Shown one piece after another: positions 17,843 through 27,257 of a stretch of DNA of 64,000 bases; position 1 is the first letter of the stretch; the number at the start of each line of letters is the position of its first letter. The stretch covers positions 1 through 64,000 of the forward strand of contig JAKIUD010000007.1 in NCBI GenBank assembly GCA_021647765.1. The letters are read 5' to 3'. The position numbers and the translations under genes were made by a program. Source of the stretch: Desulfuromusa sp. (GTDB lineage Bacteria; Desulfobacterota; Desulfuromonadia; Desulfuromonadales; Geopsychrobacteraceae). The notes beneath the pieces are model-generated. The model was not told the origin of the DNA, made no database searches, and worked only from the letters and a program-made list of their open reading frames with translations.

Positions 17843-19708
17843 TTATGCACCCTCTTTGATTTTACGAATTTCTTCACTGATCATCGCTTCGGCCAAATCA
17901 GGGACAACTTCCCAGGCAACTTTTTCAAGCATTTCACCCGCCATTTTTTCAATCATCGGTCCAGCAACTTTGCTCACAACTTCCTTTAACTCTTCTTCAG
18001 AAAGTTCGCGTAACTGTTGTTCGACCTGCGCAGTTGCAGAATCTTCAACTTCAGCGTTACCAAAACCAGCGGCAGCAAGACCAACAGCACCAGCGGTAGC
18101 TGCAGCAACATCGGTGTCATCTTCCGCAGTCGCATCAAAATAGAAATTATCATCTTCTACGACTGCTGATAATGACTCTATATTTTCTTCAACCAACTCA
18201 GTTTCTTCCTCAACTAGATCAGTTTCTTCATCGACAGGTTCAAACTCAGCTTCCGGCTCCTCCACAACAAACAGCTCAATTTCATCAGCCACTGCAGTTT
18301 CTTCTATCGATTCACCCAGCGGTTCAAATTCAACAACATCATCCTCAGAAAGATCAAGAATCTCATCAGCAGCAGCAGAACTATCGCCATTGACTGTTTC
18401 GCCAAATGGAACTTCACTAACTTCTGGGGCAGTTATTTCTTCCATTACGGGCTCAAGGTCAGTCAGTTCTTCCTCTTCCTGCAACTCCATGATGAATTCT
18501 TCATCATCTGCTTCTGCGACAAAAGAACCGGATTCCTCATCAGCAAGATTAACTTCAGCGCTCTGTTCCGCCAAGTCGCTTTCCATTAACTCCAGAGGGT
18601 TATCTTCTTCTGCTGCAACTGAATGATCTGATTCTTCCGAAATCCCGACAGAACCTTCGTCCAACTCATCAAGCAACTCCAGCGGCTCATCATCTTCGAC
18701 AGCAGGAACAAAGTAAGCTGCTTCTTCAGTTACATCAGCGGAGGATTCATCTTCGGCTTCGCTGAATGAAGAGAAATCGACCACTCCAGCTTCTTCTATG
18801 GGCGCTTGCGCAACAATATCTGCAACGGGTTCAACCTGATCGTTTATCTCAGGAACCATTTCTTCTTCTGCGAGATCAGCAGCCGCAAAAGGTTCCGCTT
18901 GAAGCTCTTCTGCGCCGCCTGTTTCAGCTGCCTCTGCCACAAAGTCATTATCACTTCCAGCAACAGGGGGATCAACTTCATCCGCTTCAGCTGTAAAGGC
19001 AGAGAGAACTTGCTCATCTGTAGCCGGTTCGACGTCAACATCATCAACGGCTGAAGGATCTATAACATCTGCCGCAAATGAGATTTCATCCGTTGTATCT
19101 GTACTGGCAGTTTCACTCTGTTTCTGCAGATCTTCCTCGGCAAAAGAGACCGCATCCCAGATATCATCTGGAGATTCATCCTCAATCTCTTCCGTGGGAG
19201 ACTGCAAATCATCCACGTCCTCAAAACCAAGAACTGCCTCATTGATAGAAGAATTTTCACCACCTTTGACCAGCTCCTCTTGCCCTTCCTCAGGGGAGCT
19301 TTCTAAATCTCCTGCGGCGACACCAGCCATCCTTACCGGTTCAGCGGCAAGAAGTTGAGAAACTTTATCCAGAAGTGCCTGTGACTCAAACGGTTTTGTC
19401 AACCAGCCATCAGCACAGACTTCTCCCGCCTTTATTTCATCAAAATGGTCAAAGGCACCCGGCAACAATAAAACCGAGGTATTCGACAAACTCGGCTCAC
19501 TCTTGATGGCGCGACACAACTCAAAACCATCTTTACCTGGCATTGAAATATCGGCAATAACCAGATCTGGAATGTCTTCGAGTGCCTTTTTAAAAGCACT
19601 ATCTCCATCATCAGTCATCTCAAGTTGATATTCTTCTGTTGAGAAGATAATACCGACGACTTTTTGAATAGTAATACTATCATCGGCCAACAGTAGTTTT
19701 TTCATCAT
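17843..19708 (-). CDS. Receiver-domain protein with long acidic linker and PopZ-like C-terminal helix bundle
   Basis: Residues 1-125 are a CheY-like receiver with the acidic pair D9-D10, phosphoacceptor D53 (VIADISMPGKDG) and a conserved Lys in LTKPFE. Residues about 130-545 are highly acidic, low-complexity and rich in Glu, Asp, Ala, Ser and Val. The last 75 residues are a conserved amphipathic helical segment (ELSEEELKEVVSKVAGPMIEK... then VAWEVVPDLAEAMI). This organisation, an acidic disordered linker before a short helical bundle, resembles PopZ/DUF2497-type polar scaffolds. It overlaps the next CheW gene by 4 bp, so it likely belongs to a chemosensory complex, perhaps at a pole. No output DNA-binding domain is seen. 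Confidence 0.8.
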   Translation of the reverse strand: MMKKLLLADDSITIQKVVGIIFSTEEYQLEMTDDGDSAFKKALEDIPDLVIADISMPGKDGFELCRAIKSEPSLSNTSVLLLPGAFDHFDEIKAGEVCADGWLTKPFESQALLDKVSQLLAAEPVRMAGVAAGDLESSPEEGQEELVKGGENSSINEAVLGFEDVDDLQSPTEEIEDESPDDIWDAVSFAEEDLQKQSETASTDTTDEISFAADVIDPSAVDDVDVEPATDEQVLSAFTAEADEVDPPVAGSDNDFVAEAAETGGAEELQAEPFAAADLAEEEMVPEINDQVEPVADIVAQAPIEEAGVVDFSSFSEAEDESSADVTEEAAYFVPAVEDDEPLELLDELDEGSVGISEESDHSVAAEEDNPLELMESDLAEQSAEVNLADEESGSFVAEADDEEFIMELQEEEELTDLEPVMEEITAPEVSEVPFGETVNGDSSAAADEILDLSEDDVVEFEPLGESIEETAVADEIELFVVEEPEAEFEPVDEETDLVEEETELVEENIESLSAVVEDDNFYFDATAEDDTDVAAATAGAVGLAAAGFGNAEVEDSATAQVEQQLRELSEEELKEVVSKVAGPMIEKMAGEMLEKVAWEVVPDLAEAMISEEIRKIKEGA

Positions 19709-20172
19709 TGATGCCTCCTCGCACCACCAGTATCAGGCTGGTTTTGCCAAAAAACCTGGGTCATTTCTATGGCTAAAAAATTGATATCTAAAATACTATA
19801 GTCTTCATTTTGATAGATAAAACTACCAACACCACCCAAATCCACCTCTTGTTCCACAATTGTTGACCGTTCACCTTTTTGTTCATCAACAATTCGACCG
19901 GTCAAATCAGCCGGCAGAGCAACCGTGCCATATTCAGATTCGACCAACACCTGATAACTCTGCGTTAGGTGCTCCTGCTGAGTTTCTCTGCCAATCATCT
20001 GCCGCAAATTCAAAAGTGGAATTAACTGACCAGCATCAACCAGAACAGCAGAAATTGTCCTGGGAAGACGCGGCAAATCATAGCTTTTTGAATTCTGCAG
20101 AATCTTTTTAATCAGCCGCAGTGAAACCGCAAACTTGAATTGATCAATCTGGAAAAGACCAAAGCGACTCAT
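19705..20172 (-). CDS. CheW-like chemotaxis coupling protein (1)
   Basis: At 155 residues it matches a single CheW domain, the adaptor that links chemoreceptors with the histidine kinase CheA. Supporting segments are LFQIDQFKFAVSLRLIKKIL at the N-terminus, LIPLLNLRQMIG, and the late strands VALPADLTGRIVDEQ. It overlaps the receiver gene and the second CheW gene by 4 bp each (ATGA), so all three are co-translated. No receptor or CheA is in the window. Confidence 0.82.
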   Translation of the reverse strand: MSRFGLFQIDQFKFAVSLRLIKKILQNSKSYDLPRLPRTISAVLVDAGQLIPLLNLRQMIGRETQQEHLTQSYQVLVESEYGTVALPADLTGRIVDEQKGERSTIVEQEVDLGGVGSFIYQNEDYSILDINFLAIEMTQVFWQNQPDTGGARRHQ

Positions 20173-20621
20173 ATCGATACAGCTGTCGATCCATAATAGC
20201 GTTCTGGTTCGAAAACAATCATGGGTTCATTGTATAAAAGTTTAACCTGCGAGTAGAACCCCATCGCTGAAACCTTTAAGAGAAAAGGGATCTCACAAGA
20301 GTGAAAATTTTCCGCAGCCGATAATTCGCCCACCTGATCCACCAGTAAAGCCCAATTTCCCTCAGAGCCACGTAAAATGACAGCTTTTTTATCCTTCAGC
20401 TTAACCACAGAAAAAATATTCAGTTTTAACGCTGGGTCAACAACAGGAATCCAGGTCTGCCGAAATTGCAGCGCTGAGACAATCCCTCGACCAATATCAC
20501 TACGGCTCGAATCAAGCATCCCGGCAATTCGCTCAACAACCTCAACAACGTCACCTAACTCCAGTAAAAACCCAGTCCCCCCCAAGCGAAAAATAAGTTT
20601 CTTACTACCGTCCACAATCAT
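20169..20621 (-). CDS. CheW-like chemotaxis coupling protein (2)
   Basis: This 150-residue protein is a second, divergent CheW domain: LIFRLGGTGFLLELGDVVEVVE, then the interaction strand WIPVVDPALKLNI and WALLVDQVGEL. It is the first gene of the cheW-cheW-receiver operon. The pair of different CheW proteins suggests distinct receptor or kinase partners, or one serving as a scaffold for the receiver protein; this is inference from order alone. Confidence 0.78.
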   Translation of the reverse strand: MIVDGSKKLIFRLGGTGFLLELGDVVEVVERIAGMLDSSRSDIGRGIVSALQFRQTWIPVVDPALKLNIFSVVKLKDKKAVILRGSEGNWALLVDQVGELSAAENFHSCEIPFLLKVSAMGFYSQVKLLYNEPMIVFEPERYYGSTAVSI

Positions 20622-20737
20622 AAAACCTCTAAAACTTATCGAACTGCTTGATTTTTCAAGGAAAGCGCTTCAAAAGCTAACATAGAGATTAGAGACTGTC
20701 AAGCTTTTATCAAAAAACTCCAATAAGTTATTACACA

Positions 20738-21778
20738 TCAAATGCTTTTCCATGGTTGGGGTAAAAAGTATTCCTGATAAAGAGCCAGAGCAAAGCGATC
20801 AGTCATTCCGGCAATAAAATCTGCCACAGAAATTTCTAAACTGTCTCCAGTAAATCGCCGCCCCCCGGATTGCAGAAAAATATCCTCGTTATCACAGAAA
20901 TAGAGAAACAATTCTTGAAGCAGGTGCGAGGCTTTATTAAATTCTCTCTGGACAGATTCCGCCTGGTAAACATGCTCAAAAAGCCAATCTCTCAATGCCC
21001 TGATAGCTTCATCCATTTCGCTAGACAGTCTAATCTGCAAATCGTCTTCTAGCATTGATTCTCTGATCAAATTCCGGATCATTCGGTCAATCCTACAGGA
21101 ATGGCGCAAGCCAACTACGGCAGATATTTCTTTGGGAATATCGGCCGAGTTGATGACTTGTCCACGAATAGCATCATCAAGATCATGACTGACATAAGCA
21201 ATGATGTCTGCCAAACGGACAACTTGACCTTCCAGAGTTTGAGCACGGGAGTGAATATCCGGAGACAAGAGTCCGCCCTGCCCTTTTGAATGTTTTAAAA
21301 TCCCATCCCGCACTTCATAGGTGAGGTTCAATCCTTTGCCATCCTTTTCCAGCACATCCACCACCCGCAAACTCTGCCGGACATGATGAAAACCACCAGG
21401 AACCAGGCGATTCAAAATCCGCTCACCAACATGTCCAAAAGGGGTGTGGCCAAGGTCGTGCCCTAAAGCGATCGCTTCAGTCAGATCTTCATTGAGACGC
21501 AAGGCTCGGGAAATGGTACGGGCAACTTGAGAGACTTCAAGTGTATGTGTCAGACGAGTTCGGTAATGATCCCCCTCAGGGGAAAGAAAAACCTGAGTTT
21601 TATATTTGAGTCTTCTGAAAGATTTACTGTGCAAAATACGATCACGATCATGTTGAAAAACTGTCCGTATAGTACATATTTTTGACGGAAAGCGCCGACC
21701 TTGACTTTTTGAACTTAGACAGGCACAAGATGAAAGAGTTTGTAATTCAAAATTTTCAATAGATTTTCTAATATCCAT
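20738..21778 (-). CDS. dgt: Deoxyguanosinetriphosphate triphosphohydrolase-like protein
   Basis: This HD-domain enzyme family splits dNTPs, chiefly dGTP, into the nucleoside and tripolyphosphate. The signature FRRLKYKTQVF (near residue 60) and the metal ligands in RLTHTLEV, ALGHDLGHTPFGH and later YVSHDLDD are all present. At 346 residues it belongs to the shorter dGTPase-like class. It may help balance dNTP pools or limit phage DNA synthesis, as some homologues do; nothing in the context decides between them. Confidence 0.92.
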   Translation of the reverse strand: MDIRKSIENFELQTLSSCACLSSKSQGRRFPSKICTIRTVFQHDRDRILHSKSFRRLKYKTQVFLSPEGDHYRTRLTHTLEVSQVARTISRALRLNEDLTEAIALGHDLGHTPFGHVGERILNRLVPGGFHHVRQSLRVVDVLEKDGKGLNLTYEVRDGILKHSKGQGGLLSPDIHSRAQTLEGQVVRLADIIAYVSHDLDDAIRGQVINSADIPKEISAVVGLRHSCRIDRMIRNLIRESMLEDDLQIRLSSEMDEAIRALRDWLFEHVYQAESVQREFNKASHLLQELFLYFCDNEDIFLQSGGRRFTGDSLEISVADFIAGMTDRFALALYQEYFLPQPWKSI

Positions 21779-21965
21779 CTAAACACCTGTGGTATTAAAT
21801 GTAAAAAAAACTTATCAAGTCTATTTATTAATGATTCATTGTAACAGCATATAAAAATGTAAGTGATAAAAACTGATATTAAGTTAAGACCTCAATTTCT
21901 TCTTGCCTTGTTCTATATTATGTTCTAAAAATTATTTTCCCTTTACCCGGACAGGAGAAATATAA

Positions 21966-22388
21966 ATGGCGAATATCATGGAAATGGCTGCAGATATTAT
22001 TGCAGCACACGCATCCACAACCCCCATGTCGAAGGAAGAACTGATCGCTGAACTGAATGAAGTCTATTCCGCCTTGTCTGCTCTGGAAAAAGGGGAACTT
22101 ATGGAGACAGGGGAAGCGATTGAAGAAGCTCCTGTCATCAATAAGAAAAAGGCTTTCGGTAAAGACAAAATCTATTGCATGATCTGCGGTAAAGGGTTCA
22201 AGACTCTTTCTCGCCATCTTAAAACAGCCCATGACATGACTGCTGCAGAATACCGGCAGAAATTTGATATTCCCCGCAGTCAATCACTCGCATCAAAAAA
22301 TTACTCAGAAACCCGACGTCAAATGGCCATTGATCGTGGTCTGGCTGATAACCTTGCTAAGGCTCGAGCCGCACGGGCAAAAAAATAG
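21966..22388 (+). CDS. MucR/Ros family transcriptional regulator
   Basis: This 140-residue protein has the Ros/MucR layout: an N-terminal helical part (MANIMEMAADIIAAHAS), a C2H2-type zinc finger (CMICGKGFKTLSRHLKTAH, about residues 73-91), then the conserved MTAAEYRQKFDIP segment and a basic Ala/Arg/Lys-rich tail. Such proteins bind A/T-rich DNA and regulate surface and virulence genes. It is transcribed divergently from dgt, with AGGAGAAAT before its ATG. Confidence 0.93.
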   Translation: MANIMEMAADIIAAHASTTPMSKEELIAELNEVYSALSALEKGELMETGEAIEEAPVINKKKAFGKDKIYCMICGKGFKTLSRHLKTAHDMTAAEYRQKFDIPRSQSLASKNYSETRRQMAIDRGLADNLAKARAARAKK

Positions 22389-22405
22389 AATGGTCTCAGT
22401 AACAC

Positions 22406-22439
22406 ATCAAAAGGCGACTCTAACGAGTCGCCTTTTGAT
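22406..22439. terminator. Bidirectional intrinsic terminator
   Basis: A perfect 15-bp stem (ATCAAAAGGCGACTC, 22406-22420, with 22425-22439) has a 4-base loop. The A/T base of the stem gives a T-rich end in both directions. It serves the convergent mucR gene and the DUF2914 gene. Confidence 0.92.
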
Positions 22440-22455
22440 TTAAAATACAATCAAT

Positions 22456-22842
22456 CTATTCCAGCCTGAACGGAATAGTCGCAATCTCGTTTTGATCTCC
22501 ATCCAGGATAACCACTCTCCATTCACCAGCCCACTGTGGCAAAAAACGCTTGGATGAATAGGTTCTCCAATCTGCAGACCTGATTGGTAACGTAACCCGA
22601 GCTAACTCATCGTCCTGATAATACCAGACATGGGTGATCTCAGTATCTTCCTGCGCACCAACGATCCGGGTAAAGCAGTATAATTTACCAAAATCAGCAC
22701 GATAAGATTCAATGTGATCAACCGGTCTCTGATTTACGATTGCCGAAGTAATCGTTCCCTCAGCAACGATCAAGTCTGACGCTTGAACAAAAGAAACACC
22801 CAGAATAACGAAAACAAGTATCAACAATAGTTTATTTTTCAA
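22456..22842 (-). CDS. Exported DUF2914 protein
   Basis: This small protein has an N-terminal signal peptide (LLLILVFVILGVSFVQA, cut near residue 21) and a DUF2914 domain, recognised by CFTRIVGAQEDTEITHVWYY and the closing WRVVILDGDQNEIATIPFRL. The function of DUF2914 is unknown; it probably acts in the periplasm. The start codon is TTG at 22842, inside the deoB stop (TTGA), with AAGGGGG about 8 bases upstream; the first ATG inside would remove the signal peptide. Confidence 0.75.
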   Translation of the reverse strand: MKNKLLLILVFVILGVSFVQASDLIVAEGTITSAIVNQRPVDHIESYRADFGKLYCFTRIVGAQEDTEITHVWYYQDDELARVTLPIRSADWRTYSSKRFLPQWAGEWRVVILDGDQNEIATIPFRLE

Positions 22843-24029
22843 CTGTATGACCCCCTTATGTCAAGTTTGAGTTCAGGAAGAAAACTTTGTCCGTCTGATA
22901 AAATCAGCCGAAAATTGTCCGCCACAGTTGCTCCAACATCGGCAAAGGACTGACGGATGCCCAAACTGCCTAGAGCAGTGATTGCTTCAGAAGAGAGCAA
23001 CAACGGCACATACTCGCGGCTATGATCTGTCCCCGGAGTAGTCGGATCACAACCGTGGTCGGCGGTAATTATCAACAAATCCGCAGCCGACATTCTTTTA
23101 AATAACTCGGGCAGCCAGAAGTCAAACTCCTGCAACGCCCGGGCAAAACCGCGACTATCCAAACGGTGCCCATACAGCATATCAAAATCCACCAGGTTAG
23201 CCATGATCAAACCGTGATTTATTTTATCTAGAACTTTTAAAGTTTGATCCATACCATCACAGTTATTGATTGTTGGAAATGAGTCGGAAAGGCCTTCTCC
23301 TGCAAAAAGATCCCCAATTTTACCAATTCCACAGGTCGGTATTCCCTGCTGCTGGAGTAGATTGAGCAACGTTTTCTGGGGAGGCTTGCGAGGGAAATCA
23401 TGCCGCCCCGAGGTTCGATAGAAATCAGCCGCACAGGTTCCGTTAAAAGGACGTGCGATAACCCGACAAACGTTGTATGGAAAAAGAATCTTTTCCGCCT
23501 GCCGACAAATCGTATAGAGTTGTTCCGGCGGAATAATATCTTCATGGGCCGCAATCTGGAAAACCGAGTCACTGCTGGTATAAACAATCGGGCGGCCAGT
23601 ACGCAGATGTTGCTCACCTAAATCACGGAGGATATTGGTTCCACTAGCAGCGATATTGCCCAAAGGACTGAGCCCAGTCGCAGTCGTAAAAGCTTCGATA
23701 ATTTCTTCCGGAAATCCATGGGGGAAGGTCGCAAAAGACCGATCTAGAACGACTCCAGCTAATTCCCAATGACCCGTTATAGAATCCTTCCCGGCACTTT
23801 TTTCAGCCATTTTTCCCCAGCAGCCAACGGGTACTGATATCCTTGTCACTCCGTCAACCGCCGCAATATGTCCCAAGCCAAGCTGTTCCAAGTGTGGCAA
23901 ACGCAAGCCACCGACAGCTTGCGCAACATGTTGCAATGTTGCTGCCGCCTGATCACCATATTTATCAGCATCGGGCAAAGCACCAATACCAACACCGTCC
24001 AGGACAAGTAAAATAATTCGTTCAAACAT
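22839..24029 (-). CDS. deoB: Phosphopentomutase
   Basis: DeoB converts (deoxy)ribose 1-phosphate to 5-phosphate in nucleoside salvage. It is an alkaline-phosphatase-superfamily metalloenzyme: VLDGVGIGALPDA near residue 9, the metal-site segments GKDSITGHWE and the late DHGCDPTTPGTDHSREYVP are all present. At 396 residues it is full length. It lies 30 bp after argJ and overlaps the DUF2914 gene by 4 bp. Confidence 0.96.
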   Translation of the reverse strand: MFERIILLVLDGVGIGALPDADKYGDQAAATLQHVAQAVGGLRLPHLEQLGLGHIAAVDGVTRISVPVGCWGKMAEKSAGKDSITGHWELAGVVLDRSFATFPHGFPEEIIEAFTTATGLSPLGNIAASGTNILRDLGEQHLRTGRPIVYTSSDSVFQIAAHEDIIPPEQLYTICRQAEKILFPYNVCRVIARPFNGTCAADFYRTSGRHDFPRKPPQKTLLNLLQQQGIPTCGIGKIGDLFAGEGLSDSFPTINNCDGMDQTLKVLDKINHGLIMANLVDFDMLYGHRLDSRGFARALQEFDFWLPELFKRMSAADLLIITADHGCDPTTPGTDHSREYVPLLLSSEAITALGSLGIRQSFADVGATVADNFRLILSDGQSFLPELKLDIRGSYS

Positions 24030-24059
24030 GATGAGTAGAGCTTTTCATTGATAAATCAA

Positions 24060-25250
24060 TCAGGTGCGGTAATCTGCGTTAATTTTGACATACTCATAAC
24101 TGAGATCAGAAGTATAATAGCTTGATTCAGCCTTGCCCTGGTGCAGATCAATCGTCACGACAAACTCATCCTGTTGTAACACTCTGGTCGCTTCAGCTTC
24201 CCGCTTTGCCCCAACAGCCAAGCCATTGACAGCAACCGGAACCTGATCAAAATTGATATCAATTCGATTTTGATCAATATTGACACCGGAATAACCGACC
24301 GCTGCAATAATCCTCCCCCAGTTGGCATCTTCGCCAAAAAATGCAGTTTTCACTAGAGCCGATGTTGCAACTGAACGCGCCGCTTTTCGTGCTGAAGCTT
24401 CATTTTCAGCTCCAACAACCCTGATCTGGACCAGCTTGGTCGCCCCTTCTCCGTCACGGACAATCATTTTAGCAAGGTCAAGGAGAACCCGCTCCAGATG
24501 TTGGCTGAATATTTCGGCCTCAAAAGTGTCGGGTTTGATCAGTGCAGAGTTAGCGGCTCCGTTCGCCAGCAGCAGAACCATATCATTGGTAGAGGTATCA
24601 CCATCTACAGTAATCGAATTAAAGCTTTTCTGCACCGCCTGCGGCAACACCACTTTAAGTAGTTCAGGGGCAACTTGTGCGTCAGTGAGGACAAACCCGA
24701 GCATCGTTGCCATGTTAGGATGGATCATCCCGGCTCCTTTTGCAAGTCCGAGAATTTTATAGTTCTGCTTCCCCTTTTCCATCACAGCTGCGGTCTTTGA
24801 AAAAGCATCCGTGGTCATCATTGCTTCAGCCACGCTGGTAGCTTGATCTGGAGATAAGTTGGTTACAAGCTGAGGAATTCCGGTCACAAATGGATCAAGG
24901 GGAAGAGGTTCACCAATCACCCCAGTTGAAGCAACAGCAACAAGATCATCAGCTATCTGCAACTGTTCCGCAAGCAACTCAAGGGTTGTTTCAGCAGTCT
25001 GTAAACCTTGCTTACCCGTGCAAGCATTGGCGTTACCACTATTGACCAAAATAGCCTGGCATTGCCCTCTGGCAATATTTGGCCGGGTCACTATCAACGG
25101 AGCAGCAATCACCTTATTGAGAGTAAAAACACCGGTACAATCTGCAGGACGATCCGAAACAATGATGCCCAGATCCAGTTTTTTCGATTTTTTAATTCCA
25201 CTGGCCATTCCTGAAAAACGGAAACCAGCAGGGGTATCAACTCTGTCCAT
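24060..25250 (-). CDS. argJ: Bifunctional ornithine acetyltransferase/N-acetylglutamate synthase
   Basis: ArgJ moves the acetyl group from N-acetylornithine to glutamate in the cyclic arginine pathway, and some forms also use acetyl-CoA. It self-cleaves before a conserved Thr; the site is visible as HPNMATMLGF near residue 190. The N-terminus (GFRFSGMASGIK) and the late segment GEDANWGRI agree with the family. At 396 residues it is complete. Because a short N-acetylglutamate synthase is encoded at 31589, ArgJ may be used mainly for recycling. Confidence 0.97.
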   Translation of the reverse strand: MDRVDTPAGFRFSGMASGIKKSKKLDLGIIVSDRPADCTGVFTLNKVIAAPLIVTRPNIARGQCQAILVNSGNANACTGKQGLQTAETTLELLAEQLQIADDLVAVASTGVIGEPLPLDPFVTGIPQLVTNLSPDQATSVAEAMMTTDAFSKTAAVMEKGKQNYKILGLAKGAGMIHPNMATMLGFVLTDAQVAPELLKVVLPQAVQKSFNSITVDGDTSTNDMVLLLANGAANSALIKPDTFEAEIFSQHLERVLLDLAKMIVRDGEGATKLVQIRVVGAENEASARKAARSVATSALVKTAFFGEDANWGRIIAAVGYSGVNIDQNRIDINFDQVPVAVNGLAVGAKREAEATRVLQQDEFVVTIDLHQGKAESSYYTSDLSYEYVKINADYRT

Positions 25251-25304
25251 AATAGCTCTTTATAGTTTTAACAGAACCGAAAGTCCTGAAAGATCAAGAA
25301 TCAT

Positions 25305-25328
25305 CCCCTCTCCCTCAGGGAGAAGGGG
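25305..25328. repeat. Short palindrome CCCCTCTCCCT...AGGGAGAAGGGG
   Basis: A dyad between argJ and the histidine kinase gene pairs CCCCTCTCCCT with AGGGAGAAGGGG. It resembles the widespread CCCTCTCCCT-type intergenic palindromes. There is no T-run on the minus strand. It may be a repeat remnant or a weak terminator. Confidence 0.5.
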
Positions 25329-25410
25329 ACAGAAATAGCAGCAGAAAGTCTTGGATAAAGTCTATAGTTTTTACCCGTATGCGAAAACAACAAATAATAA
25401 ACCGTCATAT

Positions 25411-27108
25411 TTAGCTGGTCAACGCATTATAGGTCTGCTCAGTCGGTAACATTAATCCAAAACAGGTTCCTTCTCCTGACAGCTCCTCTAAAAAAATATC
25501 CCCTTTCATCCGATCGACAACAACTTTGACCAGCGCCAGACCGATTCCAACACCATGGGGTTTTTCCGTATCGATATCCCCGAGCTGGGTATAGGAATCA
25601 AAAATTGTCTCATGGGCTCTTGGTGGGACAGCCTGCCCCTGATTAAAAACTTGCAGATAAATATAATCCAGGCCATCAAAAACTTTGACTGTTGCAGTGA
25701 TCCGAACCAGTCCTCCCTCTCGATTAAACTTGACGGCATTATCGATCAATGAGTTTAAAGCCATACCGAATTTTTCCTGATCACCATAGATCTCCGGCAA
25801 ATCATCCTGAAGATCAATTTCAGTCACCAAATTCCGTTCGGACATCTTCGAGCTGTAGTATTGAAATGCATCAGCAATCGACCAGGGAACGCCAAAGGAT
25901 TTCCACCGCCAGACCTCACGTTCAGATTCGATGGAAAACAACCTCAGCATACCAGTGATCAACTTTTCCAGACGCTTACCTTCATCATGTACATCAATTA
26001 AATTTTCTTTGATCTCTTCTGCTGATAGTTTTTCAAAAAAGGAGAGAGTTAAATCAACGAACCCCATAATAGAGGTTAACGGGGTTTTCAGTTCATGGGA
26101 AAGGTTACAGACCAACCGCGTGCGAGCCCTATTGACTCTGACCAAATCTTCATTTGTATGTTCAAGAATCAGGGCTTGCTGACGAAAATTATTGATCAGT
26201 TTAAAGTTTTCCATCGCCAGTGAAACCTGATTTGCAATTGCCACCAATAGATTCTGATCTTCCAGATCAAAAGGGAATCCAGAGATCTTATTGTTGACAT
26301 TGATAACCCCAACCATCTCATCACGAACATAGATTGGCACCGAAAGCAAAGACTGGTTTTTATAGCGCAGTCCACCTTCGAGACTTTTAAAACGGCTATC
26401 CTGGTCAATATTTGAAACCAGAACTGGCTCTCCCGTTGCTAAAACATGGCCGGAAATTCCCTCACCAGCAGCAACACGAACAGATCGGGCAATATTTCTG
26501 GACAACCCATGAGCAGAAGCAATATGGAGAAGACCGTCCTCTTTAAGCAACATCAGGGACGCAACCTCAACCCCTGTAGAATGGACTATCGAATCAAGTA
26601 TCTGGTCGAACAAGTCCTGTAAATCATTTCCGGCATTGGCGGTTTCTCCCACTTTTTTGAGCAGGATAAGATCTGCCATCCGCCGCTGAGCCTCAAGACG
26701 AACCTGATTCTGATGGGTTGCATGGAAGTAGGTACTGATCCCCAGCTTGGCAGCTTGGAGAACTTCCTCTTGAGAAAATGGTTTAACCAGATAGTCGAGA
26801 GCTCGCTCCCGCAATACCTGGCGAGCAACATTGAAATCTTGTTGCCCGGAAATCATAATGACTTGAATCTCCGGGGTGTGCTGTTTAATCATTTGCAGCA
26901 CATTAACCCCATTAATATCGGGCAGAGAAACATCACAAAAAACCACCGCAATGTTTTCCTGATCAAGGGTCTTGGTGATGCCAAGCCCAGACCCGGAACG
27001 CAACACTGGAGAATCGAGACATTCCAACATGTCTTCCATAAGATCCAGAATGAGCGGCGCATCATCAATCAGCAAAATTGCCGGATTTGATTGTTGTTGT
27101 TCTGTCAT
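25411..27108 (-). CDS. Receiver-GAF-histidine kinase
   Basis: The domain order is an N-terminal receiver (about 10-125, phosphoacceptor D59 in VVFCDVSLPD), a GAF domain (about 155-300), a HisKA helix with H338 in NLSHELKTPL, and a HATPase_c domain (N-box NSLIDNAVKFN, G-box HGVGIGLALV). It has no membrane segment. A kinase with an N-terminal receiver probably takes phosphate from another kinase or modulates its own activity. No separate response regulator lies beside it. It is separated from secA by the B2 repeat. Confidence 0.93.
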   Translation of the reverse strand: MTEQQQSNPAILLIDDAPLILDLMEDMLECLDSPVLRSGSGLGITKTLDQENIAVVFCDVSLPDINGVNVLQMIKQHTPEIQVIMISGQQDFNVARQVLRERALDYLVKPFSQEEVLQAAKLGISTYFHATHQNQVRLEAQRRMADLILLKKVGETANAGNDLQDLFDQILDSIVHSTGVEVASLMLLKEDGLLHIASAHGLSRNIARSVRVAAGEGISGHVLATGEPVLVSNIDQDSRFKSLEGGLRYKNQSLLSVPIYVRDEMVGVINVNNKISGFPFDLEDQNLLVAIANQVSLAMENFKLINNFRQQALILEHTNEDLVRVNRARTRLVCNLSHELKTPLTSIMGFVDLTLSFFEKLSAEEIKENLIDVHDEGKRLEKLITGMLRLFSIESEREVWRWKSFGVPWSIADAFQYYSSKMSERNLVTEIDLQDDLPEIYGDQEKFGMALNSLIDNAVKFNREGGLVRITATVKVFDGLDYIYLQVFNQGQAVPPRAHETIFDSYTQLGDIDTEKPHGVGIGLALVKVVVDRMKGDIFLEELSGEGTCFGLMLPTEQTYNALTS

Positions 27109-27127
27109 CAGATTATCTCAACTTAGT

Positions 27128-27254
27128 GATGGCTAAGCAAAAATTTCGACCACCAAGGCATAGTAGTTTTTCAGGGGCGAAGGCATACATATGGTATGTC
27201 GAGATCATGAAAAACGGCTGGAACACCGGAGGTCGGACTTTTTGCGACGCCATC
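27128..27254. repeat. Family B palindromic repeat, copy B2, at the secA 3' end
   Basis: This 127-bp copy starts GATGGCTAAGCAAAAATTTC and ends TTTGCGACGCCATC. It ends 3 bp before the secA stop codon (27258-27260), so on the minus strand it starts right after the coding sequence. It can form one long hairpin with its apex at CATATGGTATG. Confidence 0.92.
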
Positions 27255-27257
27255 ATC

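Noticed and set aside
17602..17877. 91-codon minus-strand frame between valS and the receiver gene
   Set aside because: It is a translation of repeat B1 plus the terminator hairpin; similar frames arise from other B copies.
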